From: Myxococcales bacterium SG8_38
Lineage (GTDB): Bacteria; Myxococcota_A; Polyangia; Polyangiales; Houyiibacteriaceae
Assembly: GCA_001303415.1 (NCBI GenBank)
Contig: LJTN01000022.1
Location: 1-64,000 of the forward strand
Direction: 5' to 3'
Length of the DNA stretch: 64,000 bases
Shown: piece after piece, positions 1 through 9,594 of the stretch
Position numbering within the stretch: the first letter of the stretch is position 1
How the letters are laid out: every line of letters starts with the position of its first letter
Position numbers and translations under genes: made by a program
The notes under the pieces: model-generated
Databases searched by the model: none
What the model was told of the DNA's origin: nothing
The model's input: only the letters and a program-made list of their open reading frames with translations

Positions 1-538
1 TCATCGTTCGAAAAAGTATCGCGAGATCGATGCGAAGCGACAGGTTTTCGACGTACCAGACATCGAGCGCGAACTTCTCTTCCCAGGTGATCGCGTTTCG
101 GCCGTGGATTTGGGCCCAACCGGTGATGCCTGGCGCGACCTCGTGGCGGCGCCGCTGCTCCGGGGTGTAGCGCTCGAGGTACCGCACCAGCAAGGGCCGT
201 GGGCCGACCAGGCTCATGTCGCCACGGATGACGTTCCACAGCGTCGGAAGCTCGTCCAAGCTGGCTCGCCGCAGCCGTTCCCCGAAGGGCGTCAGCCGTT
301 GCTCGTCGGGAAGCAGGGCGCCGTTGGGGTCCCGCACATCCGTCATGGTCCGAAACTTGATGAGCTCGAAAATCCGGCCGTCGCGGCCCGGGCGCTCTTG
401 TCGGAACAAGACGGGGCTTCCGAGCTTGGCGCGAGCCAGCCCCGCGACCACGAGACCCACCGGCGCGAGCACGATGAGCGCAGGCACCGCCAGACCGAGG
501 TCGAGCGCCCGCTTTCCGACTCGCCGGTAGAACGTCAC
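1..538 (-). CDS. Bacterial (undecaprenyl-phosphate) sugar transferase, partial at window edge
   Basis: Minus-strand reading from GTG at 538: VTFYRRVGKRALDLGLAVPAL...KFRTMTDVRD...DELPTLWNVIRGDMSLVGPRPLLVRYLERYTPEQRRRHEVAPGITGWAQIHGRN; typical family motifs. GTGA overlap with the upstream glycosyltransferase stop. Confidence 0.88.
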   Translation of the reverse strand, partial: MTFYRRVGKRALDLGLAVPALIVLAPVGLVVAGLARAKLGSPVLFRQERPGRDGRIFELIKFRTMTDVRDPNGALLPDEQRLTPFGERLRRASLDELPTLWNVIRGDMSLVGPRPLLVRYLERYTPEQRRRHEVAPGITGWAQIHGRNAITWEEKFALDVWYVENLSLRIDLAILFRTM

Positions 539-1719
539 GACAGGAGCCTTTCGTACTCGCCGAGCACCCGGTCGAACACTTTTTGCTCGTCGAAGCGCTC
601 CTCGGCCATGCGGCGGCCTGCCGCGCCCATCTCCGCCCGCCGCGCATCGTCGCGCAGCAGCTCGACGAGCGCGTTCGCCAGCGCATCACTGTCGCCGACC
701 GGGAACAAGAGCCCGTTGACCCCGTGCTCGACGGCCTCGCGGCAGCCCCGGATGTCGGTCACCACGGCCGGCACCCCCATTGCGGAGGCTTCCATGGGGG
801 CGCGCGGAAAGCCCTCGCGGTGCGACGGCAGCACCAGCACGTCCATCAGCGCGTAGAGCTCGGGCATGTCGTGCCGCATGCCGAGAAAATGGCACCTCTC
901 CTGCACGCCATAGCGCTCCGCGACGTCGGCTCGAAGCGCATCGGGTTTCTCCTCGTCGAACGGACCCACCACCAGGAGCTGCACGTCGGGGATCTCGCTC
1001 GACACCTTCCTCACGGCGTCGAGCAGCTCCAAAATGCCTTTTTCCTCGACCAGCCGGCCGACGAAGCCAACCACCGGTGCCTTCGCATCGAGGCCGATCT
1101 CCCTTCGCAGCGCATCGAGCGCTTCGCTCGACAGCCGCCGCCGGTCAAAGCGATGAATGTCGATTCCATTCCCGAGCCATTTGATGAAGCCGGGGGGTGC
1201 GATCCGCTCTGCGACTGCGGTGGCCATGTCTTCGCGGTTCTGAGAAAGGATCGTATCGGAGCACCTCGCGGCGATGCGCTCCATCCAAACATAGAACCGC
1301 CTCGGCGCGGGCTTCGTGCGATCGTGGAAATAGAATCCGTGCAGCGTGTTGACCACGACCGGCACGCCGCTCATCCGTGCCGCAAGCTGGCCCAGCAGCC
1401 CCGCTTTCGGTGTGTGGGTATGGACGACATCGAAGCGTTCCCGACGCATGAGGCGAACGAGCGACCACAGGGCCCGGAGGTCCGCCACCGGCGTGAAGCG
1501 GCGGGTCATTGGCACCGCAAAGTGCGGAATGCCGCTTGCTTCGAGCGCGGCGACGTCCGGCCCGTCGGCGCTGATGCCGAACACTTCATAGCCTTCGTCC
1601 CGAATCCGTTGCAGCTGGTTGAGCAGCAAGTAGCGGAGCGACAGATCGACGGTGGTGACGTGCGCCACCCGCGGCTTGCCCGGATGTCTTGCCGTGCCCG
1701 GCATGTTCGCGCTCCCCAC
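535..1719 (-). CDS. Glycosyltransferase family 4 protein
   Basis: 394 aa; VVHTHTPKAGLLGQLAAR, VGFVGRLVEEKGILELLDA, PSHREGFPRAPMEASAMGVPAVVTDIRGCREAVEHGVNG. Confidence 0.9.
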   Translation of the reverse strand: MGSANMPGTARHPGKPRVAHVTTVDLSLRYLLLNQLQRIRDEGYEVFGISADGPDVAALEASGIPHFAVPMTRRFTPVADLRALWSLVRLMRRERFDVVHTHTPKAGLLGQLAARMSGVPVVVNTLHGFYFHDRTKPAPRRFYVWMERIAARCSDTILSQNREDMATAVAERIAPPGFIKWLGNGIDIHRFDRRRLSSEALDALRREIGLDAKAPVVGFVGRLVEEKGILELLDAVRKVSSEIPDVQLLVVGPFDEEKPDALRADVAERYGVQERCHFLGMRHDMPELYALMDVLVLPSHREGFPRAPMEASAMGVPAVVTDIRGCREAVEHGVNGLLFPVGDSDALANALVELLRDDARRAEMGAAGRRMAEERFDEQKVFDRVLGEYERLLS

Positions 1720-1821
1720 CTACCGCTCAGGTAGCACGGCCCGCCCCGGAATCTCAAGACGGCGCGCTGTCGCCGCAGATCATCTGGACACCCGATCTTC
1801 CCGACCTATGCTACCGGCCGC

Positions 1822-4032
1822 GTGGCTTGGTGGAAAAAAGGCTGCCTTTCGGTCGTTCTTGGGCTGGTCTTGTTGGTATTGGCTTTTTGGGTCGTGTACG
1901 GGGGCGCCAACGAGCAGGTCGATGGCGAGATCGTGCCAGTGCCCCTGGCGCCCGAGCACGTCACCGCCCGCGTGGCGGTTCAAAAGAAGACCGCTCCCAA
2001 CGAGAGCAACCGAATCTTGTTTGGCGACCTCCATGTCCACACGACGCTGTCGGTGGACGCCTTCATGTGGGGTCTGCCGTTGATGGGAGGGGAGGGGGTG
2101 CACCCGCCGGCCGACGCCTGTGACTTCGCCCGCTTCTGCTCGCAGCTCGATTTCTACGCGCTCACCGACCACGCTGAAGCGCTGAATCCCCGTACGTGGG
2201 AGGTGATCAAAGACTCGGTGCGCGAGTGCAACGCGGTAGCGAAAGGGAGCGAGCAGCCCGACTTGATCGCCTTCACCGGCTTCGAATGGTCGCAGGTCGG
2301 GCTGACCCCCGAAGAGCACTTCGGCCACAAGAACGTGATCTTCAAGCACGAGGACGAGGACCGACTCCCGGCTCGTCCGATTGCCGCGCCTGGCATTTCG
2401 GCTCGGGCATTTTCGAAGCTGAGCGCATTGTGGCCCTTGCTCACGATTCCCGTACGCGCCTTTCCGGATCAAGAGCCCTACCTCGATTTCGCCCGTCATA
2501 TCCGCGAGAACGCCCGCTATCCCTTCTGTCCCGAGGGGCGGAACAGCACCGAGCTGCCGCGAGACTGCCGGGAGCAGGCGGCGACCCCCGACGTCTTGTT
2601 CGACAAGCTCCACGACTGGGGCTTCGAAACGTTGGTCATTCCGCACGGGACGACTTGGGGCTTCTACACCCCCCTCGGCTACGCCTGGGACAAGCAGCTA
2701 CGCGCCGACCTCGACGACGAAAGCTTGCAGCGGCTCATCGAGGTCTTCTCCGGCCACGGCAACTCCGAAGAGTACCGAACCTTCCGCTCCGCCGTCGTGA
2801 CCGAGGACGGGCTCGCCTGTCCGGAGCCGACCGACGGCTACGAAGCATGTTGCTGGCGAGCCGGCGAAATGATTCGCGAGCGATGCGAGGACCCCGAATC
2901 GGAAACCTGTCAACGTCGCGTGGCGAAGGCACGAGCCGACTTCCTCCGCGTGGGCCTTGCCGGGCACGTGACGATTCCAGGCGAGGACGTGCCGGACTGG
3001 AAGAACTGTGGGCAGTGCCCGGACTGCTACTTGCCTGCCTATCAGTACCGCCCCGGCGGCGCGGTGCAGTACATCCTGGCCAAGGGCGACTTCGCGAACC
3101 CCGAATCGCCCCGACACGCGACCATGGGCTTCATCGCCTCGAGTGACAATCACTCTGCCCGTCCCGGCACCGGCTACAAGGAGCTCGCGCGCCTGCGGAT
3201 GACGGAGGCACGCGGCGCGCCTGACGAGTCGTGGCGCGCCATGATGTTCGGAGAGCGGGGCCGTCCCGAACCGGAGTCGATTACCTACACGATCGACGAC
3301 CTCATGGAGCGGCCGCCATTCGAGCTGATGTGGATGGAGCGGCAGGCGTCGTTTTTCATCACGGGGGGCCTGGTTGCGGTGCACGCGACCGAGCGCTCCC
3401 GCGAGGCGATCTGGGACGCATTGCACACTCGCAACGTCTACGGCACCTCGGGCGATCGGATTTTGCTCTGGTTCGACCTCTTGAACGGACCCGATGGTGT
3501 TCTTCCAATGGGAAGCGAGGTCGAGCTTTCGATTGCGCCCCGGTTTCAGGTGCGCGCTGCAGGCTCGTTCGAGCAGAAGCCGGGCTGTCCTCCGGATGTG
3601 ATTCGCGCGGTCGGCGAGGAGCGGCTCGACCGGATCTGCGCTGGCGAGTGCTACAACCCTGGCGACCGTCGCCGCCGCATCACGCGCATCGAGGTCATTC
3701 GCATCTTACGTCAGCTGAGCGAAGACGAGCCTGTCGAGGACCTCATCGAAGATCCTTGGAAGACGATCCCCTGTCCGGAGGGACAGGACCTATGCGTCGT
3801 CGAGTTCGACGATCCCTCGTATGCGGAGCTCGCCCGAAAAGCGCTCTACTACGTTCGGGCCATTCAAGAGCCCACGCCCACCGTGAACGGAGGCGGCCTT
3901 CGTTGCCAAGGTGAACGATGCAAGCCCTGCTACGGGAACTTCCGGACACCCACGGAGGACGACTGTCTGGTAGACACCGAAGAGCGCGCCTGGTCGTCGC
4001 CGATCTTCTTGCTGGCCGGTCCGAAGCCATGA
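1822..4032 (+). CDS. DUF3604 domain-containing protein (PHP-like, membrane-anchored)
   Basis: 736 aa; N-terminal TM, NRILFGDLHVHTTLSVDAF, FYALTDHAE, GFIASSDNHSARPGTGYKE. Confidence 0.85.
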   Translation: MAWWKKGCLSVVLGLVLLVLAFWVVYGGANEQVDGEIVPVPLAPEHVTARVAVQKKTAPNESNRILFGDLHVHTTLSVDAFMWGLPLMGGEGVHPPADACDFARFCSQLDFYALTDHAEALNPRTWEVIKDSVRECNAVAKGSEQPDLIAFTGFEWSQVGLTPEEHFGHKNVIFKHEDEDRLPARPIAAPGISARAFSKLSALWPLLTIPVRAFPDQEPYLDFARHIRENARYPFCPEGRNSTELPRDCREQAATPDVLFDKLHDWGFETLVIPHGTTWGFYTPLGYAWDKQLRADLDDESLQRLIEVFSGHGNSEEYRTFRSAVVTEDGLACPEPTDGYEACCWRAGEMIRERCEDPESETCQRRVAKARADFLRVGLAGHVTIPGEDVPDWKNCGQCPDCYLPAYQYRPGGAVQYILAKGDFANPESPRHATMGFIASSDNHSARPGTGYKELARLRMTEARGAPDESWRAMMFGERGRPEPESITYTIDDLMERPPFELMWMERQASFFITGGLVAVHATERSREAIWDALHTRNVYGTSGDRILLWFDLLNGPDGVLPMGSEVELSIAPRFQVRAAGSFEQKPGCPPDVIRAVGEERLDRICAGECYNPGDRRRRITRIEVIRILRQLSEDEPVEDLIEDPWKTIPCPEGQDLCVVEFDDPSYAELARKALYYVRAIQEPTPTVNGGGLRCQGERCKPCYGNFRTPTEDDCLVDTEERAWSSPIFLLAGPKP

Positions 4033-4778
4033 GCCGGACTTGGCTCCTGCTCGGAGGGATGCTGCTTGGCGCGGGTCTCGCAATCTTCTACATCGTTCGC
4101 CTCCCGGAGACGGGCGACCCCACCACGGACGCGGTCGCCTGGGTGCACGATCGGCCCATTGCGCGGGCGTCCTACGAGAGCGCGCTGCAGGCCGTCGCTG
4201 CCGACCGCAAGGAAGGCGTGCTCCGGCCCGATGATCGAGAACGCGTCCTCCAGCGGCTGATCGACCAGGAGCTCTTGATCGACCGTGCCATCGAGCTCGG
4301 GCTTCACGAGCGCGATCCGCAGATTCGGAACCAGCTCGCCACTGCGATGATCGACTTCCTGGTGCGCCGTGCCGAGGACGAGGCGAGCGCCGCGAGCGAC
4401 TCGGAGCTCCGTGCGTTTTACGAAGAGCAGAGGTTTCGCTTCGAGCGCAGCTCGCAGTATCGAATCCGTGTGGAGGGCGGAGACGTGCCGGTGCCCCATG
4501 GCTTTCTGCTCGAAAAAGAGATCGAGCAGCGCCTCGGACCGAGCGCGGCACGCGAGGTGAGCTCGCTCGAGGTGGGTCAATCGGTACGCATCGGAGAGGG
4601 CCCTCAATCATACACGGTTCGCTTGCTGGAGAAGCGCGAGGGAGGCGCGGTGCCGTTCGAAGAGGCGCGCGAAGCGGTGGAGGCGGCCTACCTTCGAGCA
4701 CGGAGCGAGGCTGCGGTGCGTGATTTTCTCGAAACGGCCCGAACGCGAACCGACATCCGAATCGAGGTCGAGCCTTGA
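4029..4778 (+). CDS. Peptidyl-prolyl cis-trans isomerase-like (SurA-N/parvulin-type) membrane protein
   Basis: ATGA overlap with DUF3604 gene; MSRTWLLLGGMLLGAGLAIFYIVRL...RLIDQELLIDRAIELGLHERDPQIRNQL...PFEEAREAVEAAYLRARSEAAVRDFLE. Confidence 0.7.
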   Translation: MSRTWLLLGGMLLGAGLAIFYIVRLPETGDPTTDAVAWVHDRPIARASYESALQAVAADRKEGVLRPDDRERVLQRLIDQELLIDRAIELGLHERDPQIRNQLATAMIDFLVRRAEDEASAASDSELRAFYEEQRFRFERSSQYRIRVEGGDVPVPHGFLLEKEIEQRLGPSAAREVSSLEVGQSVRIGEGPQSYTVRLLEKREGGAVPFEEAREAVEAAYLRARSEAAVRDFLETARTRTDIRIEVEP

Positions 4779-5944
4779 TGCGGCTTTGTCTTCTGGCCGT
4801 CCTGCTCGGCCTTTGCTTCCCGGCTTCCTCTCGTGCGCATCAGAAGAGCGTCTCGTACTCCAAGTGGACGCTGGTCGAAGGCGGTGCGATCGCCGAGGCG
4901 CGCGTGCGCTGGCTCGAGCTCACCTCGCTTCCCCTCTTCGGCGATGAAGCCGGCACACCCTTCGATCGATCCGACGTGCTCTCGTACCTCCAAACGACCC
5001 TCACTCTCGAGAGCAACGGCGGAGCTTGTGAGGCCGTTCCGTCGAGCGCGACCTGGCTTCCGGCCGAGCCGGGTTGGGCCCGGGTCGAGTGGCGAGTTCG
5101 ATGTGGCGAGCCGCCCGTGCGCTTGCATAGCGAGCTGTTCGCCACCCTCACCAATCACGTGCACCTCGCGACGATTCTCGGCCCCGAGCCGCTCGACGTC
5201 GTGCTCTCCCGGAGCGCCCCGCGCGCCGCCATCGGCGCTTCGGAGCACCCTGCGGCAGGCGGGATCGGAAGCTATGTGCGCCTCGGCGTCGAGCACATCC
5301 TCAGCGGTTGGGACCACCTTGCATTCTTGCTTTTGCTGATCGTCGTAGCGGCCCGGCTTCGAGAGGTGGCTTTGCTCGTCACCGGGTTCACCGTCGGTCA
5401 TAGCGTGACCCTCGCAGCCGCCGCGCTCGGCGTCGTCATTCCACATGCGCGCGCCGTCGAAGCGACCATTGCTGCCTCCATCCTCATCGTCGCCTTGGAA
5501 AACATGGGGATGGAAGAGGCGCGCGGTGGCGCGTTCGTCATCGCCGCGGCGTTGATGCTCTTCGTCGCCGGCGCAGCCTTTGGTGGGTTGCCCGCCTTCT
5601 GGGGCGTCGCGCTGTTCACGGCCTGCTACTTTGCGCTCCTGCGAACCCTCGGCGGCGCCGGCCGTCTGCGATGGGCGATCGCGTGCCTATTCGGCTTCGT
5701 CCACGGGCTCGGATTTTCGGGCGTCTTGCTCGAACAGGAGCTCCCGCGCGGCCAGCTCGTGCAGGCGCTGTTTGGATTCAACGTCGGAGTGGAGCTCGGC
5801 CAGCTGGCCATCGTCGCCCTGCTTTGGCCCCTGCTTCAGTGGTTCCGCCGTCGTGTGCTGAGTCGGAGCGTAGTCCGTGCGACCTCGATCGCGGGCGCTG
5901 CCCTCGCGACGTTCGCGCTGATGGTCCGCGTGTTCGGCCCGTGA
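4775..5944 (+). CDS. HupE/UreJ family protein
   Basis: 389 aa; GVEHILSGWDHLAFLLLLIV, TGFTVGHSVTLAAAALGVV, FGFVHGLGFSGVLLEQELPRGQLVQALFGFNVGVELGQLAIV. Confidence 0.85.
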   Translation: MMRLCLLAVLLGLCFPASSRAHQKSVSYSKWTLVEGGAIAEARVRWLELTSLPLFGDEAGTPFDRSDVLSYLQTTLTLESNGGACEAVPSSATWLPAEPGWARVEWRVRCGEPPVRLHSELFATLTNHVHLATILGPEPLDVVLSRSAPRAAIGASEHPAAGGIGSYVRLGVEHILSGWDHLAFLLLLIVVAARLREVALLVTGFTVGHSVTLAAAALGVVIPHARAVEATIAASILIVALENMGMEEARGGAFVIAAALMLFVAGAAFGGLPAFWGVALFTACYFALLRTLGGAGRLRWAIACLFGFVHGLGFSGVLLEQELPRGQLVQALFGFNVGVELGQLAIVALLWPLLQWFRRRVLSRSVVRATSIAGAALATFALMVRVFGP

Positions 5945-5945
5945 G

Positions 5946-7160
5946 CTAGACGAAGAAGGGGCCGGTCACCTCGTAGGTGATGCCGCTCTGGCCCAGCGGG
6001 TCGCCGCCATTCGGGCCCCGCTGCGAGCTGAAGTAGAGACGCTGAAGCGAGGGGTCGAAGGCCGGGCCGGTAATCTCGGACTCTTCGTGGCCGGTCACTT
6101 GCACGAGGGGCAGAAGCGTTCCCTCTGCCGTAATCGCGACGATTTCCATGTTGCCACCATCCTCGGCGACCAACACATCGCCGGCGGGTGACACCGTGAG
6201 GTTGTCCACACCGGTCAGGATCGGCGTGCTCGACGTCGCGGCGTCATAGAGGATGGTGAGCATCGCAGTCCCCGTGTCATAGGCCCAAATCCGATTGTCA
6301 CCCTTCGTCGAGAAATAGACGATGCCCTGGTGACACCAAATCCCTTCGCCGCCATCGAAAGGCGTGCTCGAGGGCACTTGAAGACGCGTATCGGTGTCCG
6401 CCGCGCTCGGGTCCGGCACCGTACGCCACTCCACCATTCCCTCCGGACCACCGCCCATCACCTCGGCGACTTGAAGCTCTCCTGCGCTGAGGTCGCCCGG
6501 CGCGTCGTACACGAAACGGTAGAACCTTCCATCACCGACGTCTTCGGTCATGTACGCGTGGCGGTTGGCTTCGTCGATCGCGACGGCTTCGTGCTGGAAG
6601 ACGCCCATCGAAGGACGCACCACGGCGCTGCTCTGACCGAGCGGGTCGCATTCCCACACTTGCCCCGTCGATAGCTCCTCACAGGAGAGCCAGGTGCCCC
6701 ATGGGGTGACTCCACCCGCGCAGTTCAGGTTGGTGCCCTCGAGGATGCGGTATGCGTCGACGATGTCGCCGTTCGATGCGAACCGCACCGCGCTCGCGCC
6801 GGCCCCGACGGTGGATACCGTTTCGGAGTTCGAGACGTAAATCCAACCGCCGTCGTCCGTGACGAACACTGCGCCGCCGTCGGGCGCGTTGTGCCAAACG
6901 TAGCCCGAGCTCTCCACCTCCATGCCCGACCTGGCGACCACCCTGCTGGTGAAGCCCTCCGGCAACCGAAGGCCGTTTTCGTCGGGGTCGCGCAGAGGCC
7001 CGAGATTGGCGATGTTGCTCGTCACGCTGCCGCCATTGCCGTCGCTGCTGCACCGGCTGAGCATCGTCCCTGCCATCATCCACCCCATTCCGGCAAAGCT
7101 CTTTTGAAGGAAGCGGCGGCGAGACGGATCGATGACGATGGAGTGATGCTTGACCGGCAC
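5946..7160 (-). CDS. phoX: PhoX family (DUF839) alkaline phosphatase
   Basis: GTG start at 7160: VPVKHHSIVIDPSRRRFLQKSFAGMGWMMAGTMLSRCSS (Tat-like signal); NCAGGVTPWGTWLSCEE, GVFQHEAVAIDEANRHAYMTEDVGDGRFYRFVYD. Confidence 0.85.
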   Translation of the reverse strand: MPVKHHSIVIDPSRRRFLQKSFAGMGWMMAGTMLSRCSSDGNGGSVTSNIANLGPLRDPDENGLRLPEGFTSRVVARSGMEVESSGYVWHNAPDGGAVFVTDDGGWIYVSNSETVSTVGAGASAVRFASNGDIVDAYRILEGTNLNCAGGVTPWGTWLSCEELSTGQVWECDPLGQSSAVVRPSMGVFQHEAVAIDEANRHAYMTEDVGDGRFYRFVYDAPGDLSAGELQVAEVMGGGPEGMVEWRTVPDPSAADTDTRLQVPSSTPFDGGEGIWCHQGIVYFSTKGDNRIWAYDTGTAMLTILYDAATSSTPILTGVDNLTVSPAGDVLVAEDGGNMEIVAITAEGTLLPLVQVTGHEESEITGPAFDPSLQRLYFSSQRGPNGGDPLGQSGITYEVTGPFFV

Positions 7161-7238
7161 GAGGGCTCCTTTTCGAGGCCACAACCGGTAGCATTTTTTG
7201 GCGAACCCGCATAGCCTCCGGCGCTCGGGTGTACGACT

Positions 7239-7256
7239 CTGTTGCGTGACCGTCAC
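7239..7256 (+). promoter_or_regulatory. Candidate Pho box (CTGTTGC-GTGA-CCGTCAC) between phoX and phoD
   Basis: Two 7-mers resembling CTGTCAC/T separated by 4 nt in the divergent intergenic region of two phosphatase genes; the 3' part is also a perfect inverted repeat GTGAC-C-GTCAC. Confidence 0.4.
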
Positions 7257-7314
7257 ACCCGGAAAGACCACCTCATGAGAGAGTGGCGCGCTCCGAAGCT
7301 CGCGAGAGGAATAC

Positions 7315-8949
7315 ATGGGTTTCAGTCGTAGAGAGATTCTCAAGGGTATGGGCGCAGCGGGGCTCACTCCGCTGCTGGTCAGTGGTTGCGGCGACAGCGA
7401 TGCGAGCGGCCCTCCGCCGCTTCCCGAGCTGCCCGAGTACGAGCACACCGGCCCGCTCGGTCCGGAGAACTTGTTCGAGCACGGCGTGGCGAGCGGCGAC
7501 CCCCTGACCGACGGCGTCGTCATCTGGACGCGGGTCTCGCCCGAGTCGACCTCGGAGCCGCTCGAAGTGTGGTGGGAGATGGCGCTCGATGAGGGCTTCG
7601 AGCAGCGCACCGCCCAAGGAACGTTCACGACCGACATCTCGCGCGACTTCACCGTCAAGGTCGACGTGCCGGGCCTGGTGTGGGGACGAAACTACTACTA
7701 CCGGTTCGCGCTGCAAGGGCGCTGGAGCTCTATCGGACGAACCCGTCTCGCCCCGCTGCCGAACGAGGCCACCAAGCTCCGATTCGGCGTTTGCTCCTGT
7801 GCCAACTACGGCTTCGGCTACTTCTACGGCTTCGGTCACATGGCGGCGCGTTCCGACCTCGATGCGGTGTTGCACCTCGGCGATTACTTCTACGAGTACG
7901 GTAACGACAACTATCCGGACCCAGACGAGCAGCTGCCTCAGCGTCAGCTCGAGCCACCACACGAAACGGTTACCCTCGACGACTATCGCATCCGGTATGC
8001 GCTCTATCGGCGCGACCCGGACCTACAGGAATGCCACCGGCAGCATCCCTTCATCGTGGTGTGGGACGACCACGAGTCGGCCAACAATTCCTGGACCGGT
8101 GGCGCCGAAAACCATGACCCGGAGACCGAGGGCCCATGGGAGGACCGTCTCGCGGCTGCCCGCCAGGCGTTCTTCGAGTGGATCCCGATTCGCGACAACC
8201 CCGAGCGCGAGCTCTATCGCTCGTTCAGCTACGGTGACCTGGCCGATGTAATCATGCTCGATACGCGGGTGGAAGGCCGCGAGCAGCAATTTCCCTCCGT
8301 CGTTTTCGTCGAGGACGAGCCAGAGCTTCCGGAAAACATCATCAGTGCCGAGCAGGAAAGCTGGCTGAAGGATCAACTCGTCAACAGCACGGCCAAGTGG
8401 AAGATCATCGGCAACCAGGTGGTGATGAGCCTTTGGCAGTTCGGGTTGGATGATGGCAGCACGGCCACCGTCAATTCGGATCAATGGAACGGTTATCGAG
8501 TAGGCCGGGAGCGGCTTTTGACGTTCCTACGTACCAACGACATCCGCAATACTGTCGTGGTGACAGGCGATGTTCACTCCTCTTGGGCAATGGACGTGAC
8601 GATCGGGGACGGCAGCTACAATCCAGAAACCCGGGAGGGAGCCGTGGCGGTCGAGTTTGTCGCGCCGGGCATCACGTCGCCGTCGGATCTTCCGCAAAGC
8701 CTCATCGACTCCTTCGTCGCGGAAAGCCCCCACATCCGCTACGCAGAATCAGGCCGAAGGGGTTATTTCGTCCTCGACGTGCAAGCCGACAAGGTGCAGG
8801 CGGATTGGTACTTGCTCGATGGAATCGGCCCTGACCAGGGGACCGAGACGCTCGACGCAAGCTGGGCGGCTCTCGACGGTCAGAGCTACACCATGGAAAT
8901 GAGCGGGGCAGAGCTTCCCAACGAGGACGCACCGCCCCTCGCTTCGTGA
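7315..8949 (+). CDS. phoD: PhoD-type alkaline phosphatase D
   Basis: 544 aa; Tat-like MGFSRREILKGMGAAGLTPLLVSGCGDS; HGVASGDPLTDGVVIWTRVSP, VLHLGDYFYEYG, VVWDDHESANNSWTGGAENH, VVVTGDVHSSWA. Confidence 0.93.
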   Translation: MGFSRREILKGMGAAGLTPLLVSGCGDSDASGPPPLPELPEYEHTGPLGPENLFEHGVASGDPLTDGVVIWTRVSPESTSEPLEVWWEMALDEGFEQRTAQGTFTTDISRDFTVKVDVPGLVWGRNYYYRFALQGRWSSIGRTRLAPLPNEATKLRFGVCSCANYGFGYFYGFGHMAARSDLDAVLHLGDYFYEYGNDNYPDPDEQLPQRQLEPPHETVTLDDYRIRYALYRRDPDLQECHRQHPFIVVWDDHESANNSWTGGAENHDPETEGPWEDRLAAARQAFFEWIPIRDNPERELYRSFSYGDLADVIMLDTRVEGREQQFPSVVFVEDEPELPENIISAEQESWLKDQLVNSTAKWKIIGNQVVMSLWQFGLDDGSTATVNSDQWNGYRVGRERLLTFLRTNDIRNTVVVTGDVHSSWAMDVTIGDGSYNPETREGAVAVEFVAPGITSPSDLPQSLIDSFVAESPHIRYAESGRRGYFVLDVQADKVQADWYLLDGIGPDQGTETLDASWAALDGQSYTMEMSGAELPNEDAPPLAS

Positions 8950-9005
8950 TTCTGGACATCGTACCGTCTCGCGCTAAGCGTTAACCAAGAAGGGAGAGTA
9001 CGACT

Positions 9006-9584
9006 ATGGCGATTGAACTGCCCGCGCTTCCATGGGCTAAAGACGCTCTGGCGCCCCACATCAGCGAAGAGACGATCGAGTATCACTACGGCAAGCACCA
9101 CGCAGGCTACGTGAACAAGCTCAATGCCGCGATCGAGGGCACCGAGCTCGCAAAGAAGTCCCTCGTCGACATCATCCGCGGGGGTGGTGCGACGTTCAAC
9201 AATGCGGCGCAGACCTGGAACCACACCTTCTATTGGCACAGCATGAAGCCCGGCGGTGGCGGTCAACCGACTGGCGCCATCGCGGACGCGATCAAGGGGA
9301 GCTTCGGCAGCTACGACAAGTTCCGCGAGGAGTTCTCGAACGCAGCCGCCACGCAGTTCGGCTCGGGCTGGGCCTGGCTGGTGGCCGAAGGCAACAAGCT
9401 CGCCGTCAAAAAGACCTTGAACGCCGAAACCCCGATCACCACGAGCGCCAAGCCGCTCTTGACGATCGACGTCTGGGAGCACGCCTATTACATCGACTAC
9501 CGGAACGCGCGACCGGACTACATACAGGTGTTCCTCGATTCGTTGGTCAACTGGGACTTCGCGAACCAGAACCTGAAGGGCTGA
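9006..9584 (+). CDS. sodB: Superoxide dismutase, Fe/Mn family (Fe-type likely)
   Basis: 192 aa; ELPALPWAKDALAPHISEETIEYHYGKHHAGYVNKLN; NNAAQTWNHTFYW; GSGWAWLV; TIDVWEHAYYIDYRNARPDYI. Confidence 0.96.
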   Translation: MAIELPALPWAKDALAPHISEETIEYHYGKHHAGYVNKLNAAIEGTELAKKSLVDIIRGGGATFNNAAQTWNHTFYWHSMKPGGGGQPTGAIADAIKGSFGSYDKFREEFSNAAATQFGSGWAWLVAEGNKLAVKKTLNAETPITTSAKPLLTIDVWEHAYYIDYRNARPDYIQVFLDSLVNWDFANQNLKG

Positions 9585-9594
9585 GCTTGCTCAC

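Noticed and set aside
583-1734. 383-aa plus-strand ORF
   Set aside because: Antisense shadow of the GT4 glycosyltransferase.
7161-7658. N-terminal extension of the 570-aa PhoX ORF
   Set aside because: Would overlap phoD; the Tat-like signal begins at the GTG at 7160.
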